Below are positions 8,939-18,700 of a DNA stretch of 64,000 nt, piece after piece; positions within the stretch are counted from its first letter, which is position 1; every line of letters begins with the position of its first letter. The notes under the pieces were generated by a model. The model searched no databases. It was not told the origin of the DNA and was given only the letters and a program-made list of their open reading frames with translations. A program made the translations under genes and the position numbers. The DNA is from Phycisphaeraceae bacterium (GTDB lineage: Bacteria; Planctomycetota; Phycisphaerae; Phycisphaerales; Phycisphaeraceae): assembly GCA_028284155.1 (NCBI GenBank), contig JANQSF010000010.1, positions 83,351-147,350 of the forward strand. The letters are read 5' to 3'.

Positions 8939-9381
8939 CGGCGCCGCCCGCATTGCCCCTACGACGCCGACAGTCCCCCCTCCCCTCGATCCTCTTCGGA
9001 TCGCTGTAAGAATTGTGATGTAAATGATTTGCATGGCAAGGCGTTGAATGTCCGCCGGGTGGCCGCCCCCTATGCGCAGCCCGCCGGTGCGGGTGAGCGG
9101 ACACGTCGTGAGACCGCCCACGCGGCTTTCGGTCACGCGCGCGTCCGCCTCGGTTGCGATCGGGCTGGGAGCATGAGCATCTCGCACGCCAGGGCGTGCG
9201 CGGCGCGGGCCGTGCGCGCGCCCACAGACCAAATCCGCCGTAGCGCGTCGGAATCGACACAAATCATCCCGGCCCGCCGCTAGAAACGCGGTCGTTTTGA
9301 TGCGCGGCGCTTCTCGCATGGCGCAGTCCGACGGTTCTGAATCACACCGACCCGATCACGCCCGGCCGGCGTATCAGCAAC
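8939..9381. other. 443-base spacer without recognised gene
   Basis: Between the HExxH gene and the zinc-ribbon protein gene. Short open frames exist on both strands but have no start context or recognisable product. A less GC-rich patch near 9007-9033 could hold a promoter, but no convincing -35/-10 pair was found. Confidence 0.5.
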
Positions 9382-10431
9382 ATGGCTGGCCGCGATCCAT
9401 CGGCGATGTTCTGCAAACGGTGCGCGTACCCGCTGCGCGGATTGCGTCAAGACGAGTGCCCCGAATGCGGTCGGCCGTTCGACCCCGACGCGCCCCATAC
9501 CTTCCTGCGCGCCCCGCGCGGGCAGACGGCGCGGCGCTGGCTGTTGCGCACGCTCATCGTCGTCCTTCCGGTCGCGCTGCTGATCGGCGGGTGGCGCGGG
9601 TATGACTACTGGCGGGCACAACGCGTCGCGGCGGCCGAGGCGGCGCTGAGTCAACTCAACGCGGAGTTTGAATACGAGAAACGCGCGGACGGTTTTCAGT
9701 ACGACGCGCCGGTCTCAGTCGCTTGGCCGAATTGGTGGGACTACCGTGACTTCAAGAACGGCGCGCCGGCCCCGCCCAATGTCTTCACCGAGTTGGTCGC
9801 ACACGCCAACGAACTGGGGCCCTGTTCGTTCACACTCCGGGGCGCGCGGCCGGATAACAACGCGATAGCCGATCTCGCGCGGTTCGACGACCTGCGCGGC
9901 CTGATGTGCATCGACGGCTCACAAGAGCAGGTCGCCGACCTGCGGGCGTTGCCCACGCTTGAGGCGTTGGTCCTCTCCGACATGGCCGTCTCTAACGAGA
10001 CATTAGATGGAATCGCGTCGCTGACCGGCCTCGAATGTCTGGTCTTGTGCGACACAACCGCGACGGACGAGGACTTGCGTGCGTTCAGAGAGAAACGCCC
10101 TGACGTCTTTCTGATCGCTGGTAAGTTCCGATCGTACAACATAGAACCACAAGCCATCGAGTTGGGCGGTGGATCGATGCTTTTGTTGCAGATTGACGGT
10201 GTTTCAAACGGTGGAGTACGCGCTCATTGCACGGACGGCCCAGACGCCAAAGTTGTCTGGGACGTTTGGTCTGACGCATTTCACCTCGGCGGTAACAACA
10301 AGTACTCCGAAAGCGGATTGGCGCGCGTCGCCGGCGATCGATTGGGGATCGTCGTTAGCGGGAGCTACGGCACATTTGTTGAGTTACGACGACTATCAGA
10401 TGGGAAACTGATCAAACGCTGGCGATTTTGA
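9382..10431 (+). CDS. Zinc-ribbon, single-TM protein with leucine-rich repeats
   Basis: 349 residues. The N-terminus has a four-cysteine zinc ribbon (CKRCAYPLRGL and CPECGRPF, residues 10-33), a pattern often seen in planctomycete membrane proteins. A single transmembrane helix follows at about 53-70 (LLRTLIVVLPVALLIGGW), so the zinc ribbon should be cytoplasmic and the rest outside. Residues about 165-230 contain two or three leucine-rich repeats (LRGLMCIDG, LEALVLSDM, LECLVLCDT). The C-terminal 120 residues look beta-rich and are unassigned. Two ATGs (9382 and 9406) are possible. Function unknown; a sensor or scaffold spanning the membrane would fit the layout but is inference. Confidence 0.75.
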   Translation: MAGRDPSAMFCKRCAYPLRGLRQDECPECGRPFDPDAPHTFLRAPRGQTARRWLLRTLIVVLPVALLIGGWRGYDYWRAQRVAAAEAALSQLNAEFEYEKRADGFQYDAPVSVAWPNWWDYRDFKNGAPAPPNVFTELVAHANELGPCSFTLRGARPDNNAIADLARFDDLRGLMCIDGSQEQVADLRALPTLEALVLSDMAVSNETLDGIASLTGLECLVLCDTTATDEDLRAFREKRPDVFLIAGKFRSYNIEPQAIELGGGSMLLLQIDGVSNGGVRAHCTDGPDAKVVWDVWSDAFHLGGNNKYSESGLARVAGDRLGIVVSGSYGTFVELRRLSDGKLIKRWRF

Positions 10432-10446
10432 ATGGGGTGTGCGGAC

Positions 10447-11856
10447 TCACACCAACGCCGGGATCACCGGCGCTTCCGTGATCGCGTCGACCACGTCTCG
10501 GGGCAGGCCGGGCGTGATGCGCAGCTCGCCGACGTCAAACAGCGAGTGCATGACCGTGCCCATGAGGTGGTGTGGGTTGTAGCGATCGGTGGCCGGCTCC
10601 GACGCGGTGCGGTCGGATTGGCCGATGACCTGGCCCATCTTCAGGCCGCCGCCGGCGACCAGCAGGGACGTGAGGTTGCCGTAGTGATCGCGGCCGCCGT
10701 TCTTGTTGATGCGCGGCGTTCGGCCCATCTCGCCGGTGACGACCAGCAGGATCTTGTCGCTCAACCCGCGGGCGTGGCAGTCTTCGATGAACGCGGACAC
10801 GGCGTGGTCGACCTGGCCGCCCATCGGGTAGATGCCGGCCATGTTCTTCGGGCTGTTGTTGTTCGCGTGGTAGTCCCAGCCGCAGTCGCTGACGGTGACG
10901 AAGCCGCAGCCGGCCTCGCAAAGCCGGCGGGCCATCAGCATCTGCAGGCCGAGCTTGTTCGACGCGCGCTTCATGTCGTGCCAGCGCTGTAACTTCTTCT
11001 CGTCGAACAGCGGGCGCGTGTCGTAACGCGCGATCGTTTGCGGGTCTTCCTTCGTCCAGTCGAACGCGTCGGCTACGCCGCCGGTGACCGTCTCGAACGC
11101 CTGCTGGTGGTACTTGCCGGCCGACTCGGCTGCGCCGCTGGCGTCGATATCACGGCGCAGCGCGTCGAGTTGGCCGAGCAGGCCGCGCCGGTCTTCAAAC
11201 CGGTCGGCCGAGACGCGCATCTCGAGGTTCTCTTTCAGTTGCCCGCCGCCGGCCGGGTCGAACGCGCGGTACGACGCGCCCAGCGGGCCGGGGTCGGTCA
11301 GCGTCGGCAGCGCGCCCGTTTCAAAGTTGCTGTTGAGCTTGAGCTTCGGGTCGATCGCCTCCGGCTTGACCAGCACGTTGGTTGGCATGCCCGAGTCGCG
11401 GTCGTTGATACCGACGAGCTTCGCGTACATCGCGCTCATCGCGGCCTTAAGCGGGTTGTCACCGCTGGTCGTTTTCAGGTACGTGTGACCCGAGTTGCCC
11501 GACGCGTACGAACGGACGATCGAAAACTTGTCCGTCATCGACGCCAGCCGCGGGAACGTCCCGCCGAACGTCACCCCCGGTGACTTGGTTTTGATCTCAC
11601 CCGTGATCGAGCGGAACTCCGCCGGCGCGGTCATCTTCGGGTCGAAAAACTCGATGTGCGGCGGGCCGCCCTGCAGGAACAACAGGACGACGGCGCGGTC
11701 GTGCACCGGGATGCCCAACTGGCTCGCGGCGGCCTTGGCGGCGAGCATGTTCGGCAGCGTCAGCCCGCCGACCCCCAGCGCCCCGACGCGCAGAAAATCG
11801 CGACGTGAATACCCCGCACACGTCTTGTTCGGCCGACGGTCGCCCAGCGTAAACAT
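10447..11856 (-). CDS. DUF1501 family protein with Tat signal
   Basis: 469 residues. The N-terminus has the twin-arginine motif SRRDFLRVGALGVGGLTLPNMLA (about 19-41). Then follow typical DUF1501 sequences: VVLLFLQGGPPHIEFFDPK, SYASGNSGHTYLKTTSG, LLVVTGEMGRTPRINKNGGRDHYGN and the final GVVMHSLFD-like segment (TVMHSLFDVGELR). The family belongs to the alkaline-phosphatase/sulfatase-like superfamily and is greatly expanded in planctomycetes, usually paired with a DUF1549/DUF1553 cytochrome-like protein. No such partner is next to it here. It should fold in the cytoplasm and be exported by Tat. Its 3' end meets the plus-strand LRR gene 15 bases away. Confidence 0.92.
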   Translation of the reverse strand: MFTLGDRRPNKTCAGYSRRDFLRVGALGVGGLTLPNMLAAKAAASQLGIPVHDRAVVLLFLQGGPPHIEFFDPKMTAPAEFRSITGEIKTKSPGVTFGGTFPRLASMTDKFSIVRSYASGNSGHTYLKTTSGDNPLKAAMSAMYAKLVGINDRDSGMPTNVLVKPEAIDPKLKLNSNFETGALPTLTDPGPLGASYRAFDPAGGGQLKENLEMRVSADRFEDRRGLLGQLDALRRDIDASGAAESAGKYHQQAFETVTGGVADAFDWTKEDPQTIARYDTRPLFDEKKLQRWHDMKRASNKLGLQMLMARRLCEAGCGFVTVSDCGWDYHANNNSPKNMAGIYPMGGQVDHAVSAFIEDCHARGLSDKILLVVTGEMGRTPRINKNGGRDHYGNLTSLLVAGGGLKMGQVIGQSDRTASEPATDRYNPHHLMGTVMHSLFDVGELRITPGLPRDVVDAITEAPVIPALV

Positions 11857-11988
11857 CGATACACAACTCCGTTCGGGCCCCCAAACTGCCCGGTGCGTCA
11901 GACTATTGCTAGGTCGGCTGGATGAGTTACGAAGGTTGAGCCGGGAGGTGTAGGGAAATCCGAATATGCGAGGTTAAGCAATTGTCAT

Positions 11989-13344
11989 TTAATGAGTTGC
12001 ATTGTCAATACTCGCGGCGAGGGAACGATTCGCTGTAGGGTGGGCCAAGGCTTTGCGCGGCCCACCAATCCACGCTCCGATCGTGTATTTGAGTCGAGGC
12101 TTCGTGCGGATGCCAAGCGGTGGGCCGCGCCGAGCCTTGGCCCACCCTACCTCGCCGAGACCGCGCGTTACTCCGGAGTCACCCTTCGCGTCGAGCGACG
12201 CGTACAGACGCGCCAACTCGAGCAGCAACGGCTCGAGCGCCGCGTAGTACGCGTCCTCGCCCAGTTCCGACTTGCGGTCGCGCAGCGTGGCGATGCGCAA
12301 CTCGAGGTCGTCACGCTGGGCGCGTACGGCCGGCGGCATTCGTCGTTCACGTTCGCTGGGCACGAGGTGGAACTGGTGCGCCCGCAGGCCGTCGAGCGAC
12401 GCGCCGTCGGCCGCACGCTTCGTCGCGCGGATGCCGCGGAAGAAGTCGGCCGACGTGCCCTTGCCGTCGCCGTTGTCGTCCAGCAGTGCGTGCTCGGTGA
12501 CGAGCCGGCCGTCGGCCTCGTAAAACTCGGTCGTCGCACGCGAGGCGGAAAGGTATGCCTCCAGCAATGAGACCTGCCCGTCCTTGTCGAGATCGGCCGT
12601 GTTCTGCTCGTCGGCGACGGCCTGCGACAGGTACTCGCCGAACCGCGCGAAGTTCAACTCGTACCCGCTGCGCGTCGCCGTGACGACGACACGGTTCGAC
12701 TTGGCCAATTTGACGAGGAACGGCGCGCTGGCCGAGGCGCAGTTGATCACCGCGACGGGCCGCTCGACCGGTTTCAACCAGGCGTTCAGTTCCTCGGCCG
12801 ACACGTCCTTACCACGCAGGTTGAACATCGCACGTTGGCCGTCGAACGTGCCGTGGCCGATCAGGACGATCCAGACCGGCGCGTGCCCTTTACGCGGCAG
12901 GTCGTCGAGCGCGGCTTTGAGTTGCACGTGGTCGGCGTCGTCCGATTTCGGTTCGGCGGTATTGGATGGGTCGTTGATGACGACGAAGGCCGCGCCGCCG
13001 CGCTTGGCGGCGGCCTGCCAGCGCGCGGCCCATTCGGCGAACAGCTTGCCGTACGCCTCTTCGCCGGGCGCGCCGACGGCCAGGATGACGGTGGGTTTGG
13101 TGTTGTCGGTTGCCTGCACGTTTTCAGCGGGCGTCGGCGCGGGTGCTTGGGCGAGCGCGGAGCCGCACGTCATGTACAACACGGTGAGCGCGACGGACAA
13201 GATCAGACGCAGCGGCCGAAAACGGGGAGGGCGAGGCTCCGTCCGAGCCGTGGTGAAACCTGTGAGATCGACGCGCCCCGCGGCTCGGACGGAGCCTCGC
13301 CCTCCCGACTCAACGTGTGCATCGTTCAGTTGGCACATGAACAT
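11989..13344 (-). CDS. Caspase-fold (C13-like) protein with EF-hand-like loops, repeat-invaded ends
   Basis: 451 residues from ATG 13344, which shares its A with the TGA of the upstream VWA gene (TGATG coupling). The clan-CD core is visible: VWIVLIGHGTFDGQ with His164 and AVINCASASAPF with Cys202, the expected catalytic pair. Two calcium-loop-like sequences follow: DLDKDGQVSLLEAY (251-264) and DDNGDGKGTSADF (289-301). A hydrophobic segment LRLILSVALTVLYMTC ending in ALAQA (45-66) looks like a signal peptide but begins oddly late, because residues 13-40 are encoded by palindromic element B. Residues 399-437 are encoded by element A. Both ends of the protein are thus made of repeat sequence. 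Location: envelope or periplasm, as last gene of the MoxR/BatA cluster. Peptidase activity is inferred from the dyad only. Confidence 0.75.
   Translation of the reverse strand: MFMCQLNDAHVESGGRGSVRAAGRVDLTGFTTARTEPRPPRFRPLRLILSVALTVLYMTCGSALAQAPAPTPAENVQATDNTKPTVILAVGAPGEEAYGKLFAEWAARWQAAAKRGGAAFVVINDPSNTAEPKSDDADHVQLKAALDDLPRKGHAPVWIVLIGHGTFDGQRAMFNLRGKDVSAEELNAWLKPVERPVAVINCASASAPFLVKLAKSNRVVVTATRSGYELNFARFGEYLSQAVADEQNTADLDKDGQVSLLEAYLSASRATTEFYEADGRLVTEHALLDDNGDGKGTSADFFRGIRATKRAADGASLDGLRAHQFHLVPSERERRMPPAVRAQRDDLELRIATLRDRKSELGEDAYYAALEPLLLELARLYASLDAKGDSGVTRGLGEVGWAKARRGPPLGIRTKPRLKYTIGAWIGGPRKALAHPTANRSLAASIDNATH
12035..12150. repeat. Palindromic element A, long copy 1
   Basis: Left arm begins GTAGGGTGGGCCAAGGC (12035) and runs through GCGCGGCCCACC; right arm 12119-12150 is its inverted counterpart ending in GCCCACCCTAC. 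About 50 bases of loop separate them. It lies within the 3' end of the caspase-like gene and is translated. Near-identical arms occur at 59555-59670; shorter relatives are at 35390 and 52504. Confidence 0.9.
13225..13306. repeat. Palindromic element B, copy 1
   Basis: Perfect 26-bp inverted arms (13225-13250 and 13281-13306) starting GGGAGGGCGAGGCTCC, with a 30-base loop. A second, more diverged copy in opposite orientation is at 60941-61023; the loops can also be aligned once one is reversed. This copy is inside the 5' end of the caspase-like gene. Confidence 0.9.
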
Positions 13345-15779
13345 CACGGCAACCCCCTCCACCGCCGCAGGCCCCATTCGCCGACGAGGCAGGCCAGCGC
13401 CGCGGCGAGCATCCACCACGTGTGCCACAGCGGCGTGATCGACTGTTCCATGTGCTCGGCCTGCCGTGTGGGCAGGTCGGTCACGAGGTCGGCCAGGTCG
13501 TTTGCCAGAACGACCTCGCCGCCGGTCTGTTGGGCGATCGTGTCGAGCAGCGCGTGATTCGGCTGAACCGAGCGGAACTCGTCGCCGGCCGGGTCGGCTG
13601 TCCAGCCCGTCTCGGTCTCGCCGACCCGCTGGCCCGAAGCGTCGTCGACGGTGATCGTCGCGCGGTACGCGCCGGCGACACGCGGCAGGTACGTCGCGCG
13701 GTAGTGGCCGGACTCGTCGGCCGTCGCGTCGGCGTCGATCGAAACGGTCTTGCCATCCGGCGTCTTGACCTGGATGGTCACCTTGGCGTTGTCCATCGTG
13801 ACAAACGTCTTGTCGCGCACGCGCACGGACAGGTCGAACGGCGCGTCGGGGTGGTCGGTGCGCCGTCGGGCGTCGACATCGACACGGGCGGGCACGTCGG
13901 CGACGAGCCAGCGCACGGCCTGCCGCCAGGCCTTGGGCTGGTCGCGGTCTTTCTCGGCGACGGGTGTGTCGTCGTCGTCATCGAGTTGCCACAGCCGCCA
14001 CCGCCAAAGGTCGCCGACGGTCATCGCGGCGACGCGCCCTCGGCCGAACCGCTGCGCGACAAGCGCCGGCCAACGTGTGCCCTGTTCGTCGCGCACCTCG
14101 GCCAACACCTGCGCGCCCGGCTTGATCCCGCGGACGGCGTTGAACGTGACGAACGGCGGCATGTTGGCCAGCCGTACGCGTTCGGCGTCTTCGGTCTTGC
14201 GCAGGCGGACCCACGGCTGGAGCCACCCGTCGCGCGTCAGTTCCAGCGCGACGCGCGAGGTCGGCCGATCGGGCGAACGGTCGAGGTAGACCGGCAGCAT
14301 GCGCGCGACCGACGTGTGGACGAACGCGCCTTTCTCGAACGACTCGGTCCCGCCGAGCATCATCAGGCCGCCGCCGCGCTCGCTGACGAAGCGTTCGAGC
14401 AGCACGAGTTGGTCGGCTGTGAACGCGTCGCGGTCGATGTCGTCGAGGATCACGGCGTGGAACTTGAACAGGTCCTGCGGCGTCGACGGGAAGCCCTTGC
14501 GCAGTTCCTCGGCGTCGGCCGTGTCGAGGCGGACGAACACGGCCTCGTCGAACCGCTCGGTTGCTTCGTCCTTGCGGTCGAAGCCCTGGAACAGCGGGTT
14601 CGTGCCGTCGTCCTTGTGGCCGCGGAAGGTGAACTTGGCCTGCTTGTCGGCGATGCGGATGAGGCCGGTCAGGTTGAGCTGGTCGTCCTTGGCCAGCGCG
14701 CGGCGCAGGAACTTGTACTCCCAGTTGGGTCGCCCGCTGAAGTAAAGGATGCGGTACGGCCCACCGCCGCGGTCGACAACGACCTGCCGCGTGTTGTTCG
14801 CGAGCGTCGCTTCGGGTGAGGGCGCTTTGTTGGCGGGCGTGTCGTCGTTGTCGGCGGTTGTGTTTGCGCTTGTGGCCGAGACGACAGCGTCGAGTTCGTC
14901 CTGGGCCGCGACGCGGACGGTGTAGAACGACACGCCGTGGCCGGTCGGTTTGACCTGGAAATCGAACGCCATCGGCGAGCCGTCGGTCGGCGCGTCGCGC
15001 ACCTGTTGCTGAACGACCTTGCCGTCGCCGTCGACCAGTTGCGCGACGACGGGCTTTCCGCCGTAGCCCTGGTGCTCGGCCTCGCAGCGGACGCTGACCG
15101 GCGCGTCCTCGAACGACGATTGCGTGGCGGCCAACTGCGTGACGGCCAGGTCGCGTGCGTCGGCCGCGTCGCCGATGACGACGGGGTAGACCGGCGGCAG
15201 CGACTTGAGCAGGGCGGCGGCCTGCGGCGCGGGGAGCACGTCGGTCGCGTTGCCGTCGGTGATCAGCAGGACGCCGGCGACGGGCCGATCGCCCAGCCGT
15301 TGCTTCAAGTCGGCCAGTGAGCCGAACACGCGCGACGCCCGACCGTCGAATGTCAGGCTGTCGAACTTGTCCACGGCGCGCACGCGCGTATCGAAGAGGT
15401 ACCGCCGCACGTCGAAGTGTTCGGCCAAGCGGGGCGACCAGTCTTCGGCATTGTCGACGACGAGCGTGCGCATTACGTCGCCGCGCGACTTGTCGTTGTC
15501 CGCGTCGATGATGGCGAGGCTCTGGCTGTTGTCCGTGACGACCAGGAACAGGTTCGCGCCGGGCCGCACGCGCATACCCGACCACATCGGCTCGAGCAGG
15601 AACGCGGCGAGCAGGGCGAGGCCGAGGGCCTTGAACACCGCGGCCGTGATGCGCACGGGCCGGTCGGCCGGCGCCCGGCGGTAGGCCTGCCATATGAGAG
15701 CGAACAACACGGCCAGCCCGATCAGCGCGGGCCAGACCCAGTCACGTCCGGCGAAGAGGATGGCGCTGAGTGTGGTCAT
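13344..15779 (-). CDS. VWA / glutamine-amidotransferase-like membrane protein
   Basis: 811 residues. Two N-terminal membrane helices (about 12-32 and 45-65) precede a von Willebrand A-like domain whose metal site reads VVTDNSQSLAI (DxSxS kept). The middle holds CARDB-like beta regions. Residues about 420-520 resemble the class I glutamine-amidotransferase-like fold found in this family (HAVILDDIDRDAFTADQLVLL, GGGLMMLGGTESF). A final helix WWMLAAALACLVGEW anchors the C-terminus. Such proteins occur with MoxR/DUF58/BatA genes in planctomycetes. It starts six bases after the DUF4175-like gene stop and its stop overlaps the caspase-like start (TGATG), so the two products are probably made together. 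Function unknown. Confidence 0.85.
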   Translation of the reverse strand: MTTLSAILFAGRDWVWPALIGLAVLFALIWQAYRRAPADRPVRITAAVFKALGLALLAAFLLEPMWSGMRVRPGANLFLVVTDNSQSLAIIDADNDKSRGDVMRTLVVDNAEDWSPRLAEHFDVRRYLFDTRVRAVDKFDSLTFDGRASRVFGSLADLKQRLGDRPVAGVLLITDGNATDVLPAPQAAALLKSLPPVYPVVIGDAADARDLAVTQLAATQSSFEDAPVSVRCEAEHQGYGGKPVVAQLVDGDGKVVQQQVRDAPTDGSPMAFDFQVKPTGHGVSFYTVRVAAQDELDAVVSATSANTTADNDDTPANKAPSPEATLANNTRQVVVDRGGGPYRILYFSGRPNWEYKFLRRALAKDDQLNLTGLIRIADKQAKFTFRGHKDDGTNPLFQGFDRKDEATERFDEAVFVRLDTADAEELRKGFPSTPQDLFKFHAVILDDIDRDAFTADQLVLLERFVSERGGGLMMLGGTESFEKGAFVHTSVARMLPVYLDRSPDRPTSRVALELTRDGWLQPWVRLRKTEDAERVRLANMPPFVTFNAVRGIKPGAQVLAEVRDEQGTRWPALVAQRFGRGRVAAMTVGDLWRWRLWQLDDDDDTPVAEKDRDQPKAWRQAVRWLVADVPARVDVDARRRTDHPDAPFDLSVRVRDKTFVTMDNAKVTIQVKTPDGKTVSIDADATADESGHYRATYLPRVAGAYRATITVDDASGQRVGETETGWTADPAGDEFRSVQPNHALLDTIAQQTGGEVVLANDLADLVTDLPTRQAEHMEQSITPLWHTWWMLAAALACLVGEWGLRRWRGLP

Positions 15780-15785
15780 TGAGGA

Positions 15786-18700
15786 TTACTGCCCGCTCCC
15801 CAGCCGCTCGTAGTACTTCTTGACCGCGTCGTCGTACTTGCGCGGCACGGGGTCGCGGTCGATGGGGACCAGCGCATCGTCGCCTTGTTTGCGGGCCAGT
15901 TCCTCGTCGAGTTGTTCCTGCAGTTCGACCAGCGGCTCGGCGATCATCTTGCGGATCATGTCCCAGTCCGGCGGCTTCGAGTGACGCTTGAACTCGGCCC
16001 GGGCCCGGCGGGCGCGGTCGCGCACCTGCGCGACGCGGTCGCGGAGTTGCGGCGAGTCGAGCATTTCCTCGACGTCACGCAACTGGTCGGACCACTCGCG
16101 GAAGTCCTCGCCGGTGATCGGCGCATGCGGCCCGCCGTTGCCGCCGACGCCCGAACGCGCCTGGTCAAAGAAGCGGGGTGGTTGATTGGTCGGCCGCGGC
16201 TGACCTTGACGATTCGCCTGCTGTTGACCCTGTTGCTGACCGGGTTGGCCCTGTTGATTGGCCTGTTGCTGGCCCTGTTGTTGGCCGGGTTGACCTTGCT
16301 GGTTGGCTTGCTGTTGGCCTTGTTGCTGACCCTGCTGCTGACCGCGCTGGCCTTGCTGGTTCGCCTGCTGTTGACCTTGCTGTTGTTGGCCGCGTTGGCC
16401 TTGTTGTTGGCCCTGTTGATTGCCCTCCTGCTGGCCACGCTGCCCCTGTTGGTTGGCCTGTTGCTGCCCCTGCTGGCGCTGGCCGGGCTGGCCCTGCTGG
16501 TTGGCCTGTTGTTGACCTTGCTGTTGGCCACGCTGACCTTGTTGATTCGCTTGTTGCTGACCTTGTTGTTGCTGGCCACGTTGGCCTTGCTGGTTGGCCT
16601 GCTGCTGTCCTTGTTGCTGTTGGCCCTGTTGATTGCCTTGCTGTTGCTGGCCTCGTTGGCCTTGCTGGTTGGCTTGCTGCTGACCTTGTTGCTGTTGTCC
16701 CTGTTGCTGTTGGCCGCGCTGGCCTTGCTGATTCGTTTGTTGTTGCTGAGCGGAACGGCGTTGGCTGTTGTTGTCCGCCCGTTGCTGGCCCGGCTGCGCT
16801 TGGCCTTGCTGCTGTTGGTCGTTTGCCGCGCGGCGTTGCGTGTTCGCGTCGCCGGGGCGTTGCTGTCCCTGTTGCGACGGGTTGTTTGACGCAGCGCGGC
16901 GCTCGCTATTGTTGGCCTGTTGACCTTGCTGGTTGGCCTGCTGCTGACCTTGTTGTTGTTGTTGTTGTTGTTGCTGCTGCTGATTGGGCTGACCCTGTTG
17001 ATTGGCCTGTTGTTGGCCCGGCTGCCGTTGCCCGTTCTGTGGTTGACGTTGACCTGCTTGACTATTCCGGGGGGGGGCGTTCTGCGCCAACTCTTCGTCG
17101 AGTTGCCGGGACAATTCCTTGACCGTGTCGCGGGCACGACGCAATGCCTCGCCCTCGTCGCCCAGCACGCTCTCGGCTGCACGTTCGACGTTGCGCTTGA
17201 GGTTGTTCACACCCTGCCGTGCCTGGCGCTCGACCTGTTGCGCCTCGCCGGTGAAGCTGCGTTCGAGTAGGTTCGACGCGACTTCCAGCGCGTCGCCGAC
17301 TCGGTCTTCCTGTGCCTTACGCCACGTGTCGTAGAGCTGGCGTGACAGCAGCGGCTCGGTGCGTTCGGCGTCTTCGGTCGTTCGGCGGACGCGGTCGAGC
17401 AGGGCGTCGGTGTCCTGCTTCTGCTGCTTGAGTTCCTGCGCGATCTTCAGGCGTTCGCCGGAGTCGCGCAGCGTCTTGCGTTTGGGGCTGTCGGTCGCTT
17501 CAAGTTGCTTGGCCAGGTCGTCCTGCTTGTCCGCCAATTGGCGGGCGTCGTTGCGCATCTGGCGGACGGCCTCGTCGAACTGCCCCGACGCCTTCTTGCG
17601 CATCTGCTCTTTCATCTGTTGCAGGTTCTGCTCGGCCCGCGTGCCGGCCGTCAGGGCCTTATCGACCATGCCCTTTTCCAGCGCCTCGGACGCCCGGCGG
17701 ACCTGTTGCCTGGTCTGCTCGGCCTGCTGGCGGGCGTCGGCCATCTGCTCCTGGTTCTGAGGCTGGTCCATGCGCTGGCGCAGCTCGTCCACGTCGCGGA
17801 GCATCTGCCGCTGTTCCTCGCGCAGCCGCTTCAAGCGTCGCTCGATCTCCTGTTTCTGCTGCTCGTCCTCGGCTTGCCGCAGCGCGGCCTCGAGTTCCTT
17901 GAGCTGCCGGTTCAGGTCGCCCTGCCGTTGCGCCAGTTCGCGCAGGCGGTTGAGCACCTGACGCGTCTCGCGTTGCTGAGGGTTCTGTTGCTGTTGTTGT
18001 TGCGCCTGCGACTGCTGCTGGTAGCGGTTGTCCTGGTTCGACAGCTTGAGTTGTTGAAGTTGCTGCTGTCGCCGTTGCGAGCCGGCGCGTTGCTGCTGCT
18101 GCTGGCCGTTCTGTTGTTGTTGCTGCTGCTGTTGCCTAATGACCATGTGCTCACGGGCCCGCAGGCGGAGCAGCGACTGGTACGCGGCCTGTTCGGCCGG
18201 CAGGGCGGTCTGCAACTCGGCCGGCTCGTTCTGCTCGGCCGCGTCGGCCAACGCCTCGAGCGCGCGTTCCATGTAGGTGCGCGTGTCGGTGATGATCCGC
18301 AACGACTTCTCGTCCTCGGTCTTCTCCTTCAGGGCGTCGAGCTTCTCGATCACCGCCTCTTGCGACGCGCGGAGCAGTTCGGCATCCTCGGCGAACTCGG
18401 CGGTCGGCTTGTCGCCGATCTCGCGACGGATCAGGTTCCACGTGGCCGTGATGATCTGCTTCTGGCCTTTGACCAGCTCCTGGATCTGCTGCATGTTGCC
18501 CTGTTGCTGCTGCTGCTGCTGTTGCTGTTGCTGCTGCTGTTGGCCGGGCGGGGCCTGCCCCTCGCGGAAGATCTCTTCAAACGGGCGGACCTCGGCGAAG
18601 TAAATGTCGCTGTAGGTGCGCCGCACCTTGCCGTCCGGGCCGACGTCGTCCGCCCAGACGTGGTACGACAGCAACTGGTCGGGCGTCGCCTTCAGCGCCT

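Noticed and set aside
10436..10453. Bidirectional terminator between the LRR and DUF1501 genes
   Set aside because: GGTGTG/CACACC gives only six pairs, overlaps the DUF1501 stop and has no T-run.
13978..15693. Minus-strand 571-residue frame overlapping the VWA gene
   Set aside because: Arg/Ala-rich frame-shifted shadow; the VWA frame shows the real domains.
16180..17065. CRISPR array
   Set aside because: The repeats are coding, degenerate, and have no unique spacers or leader.
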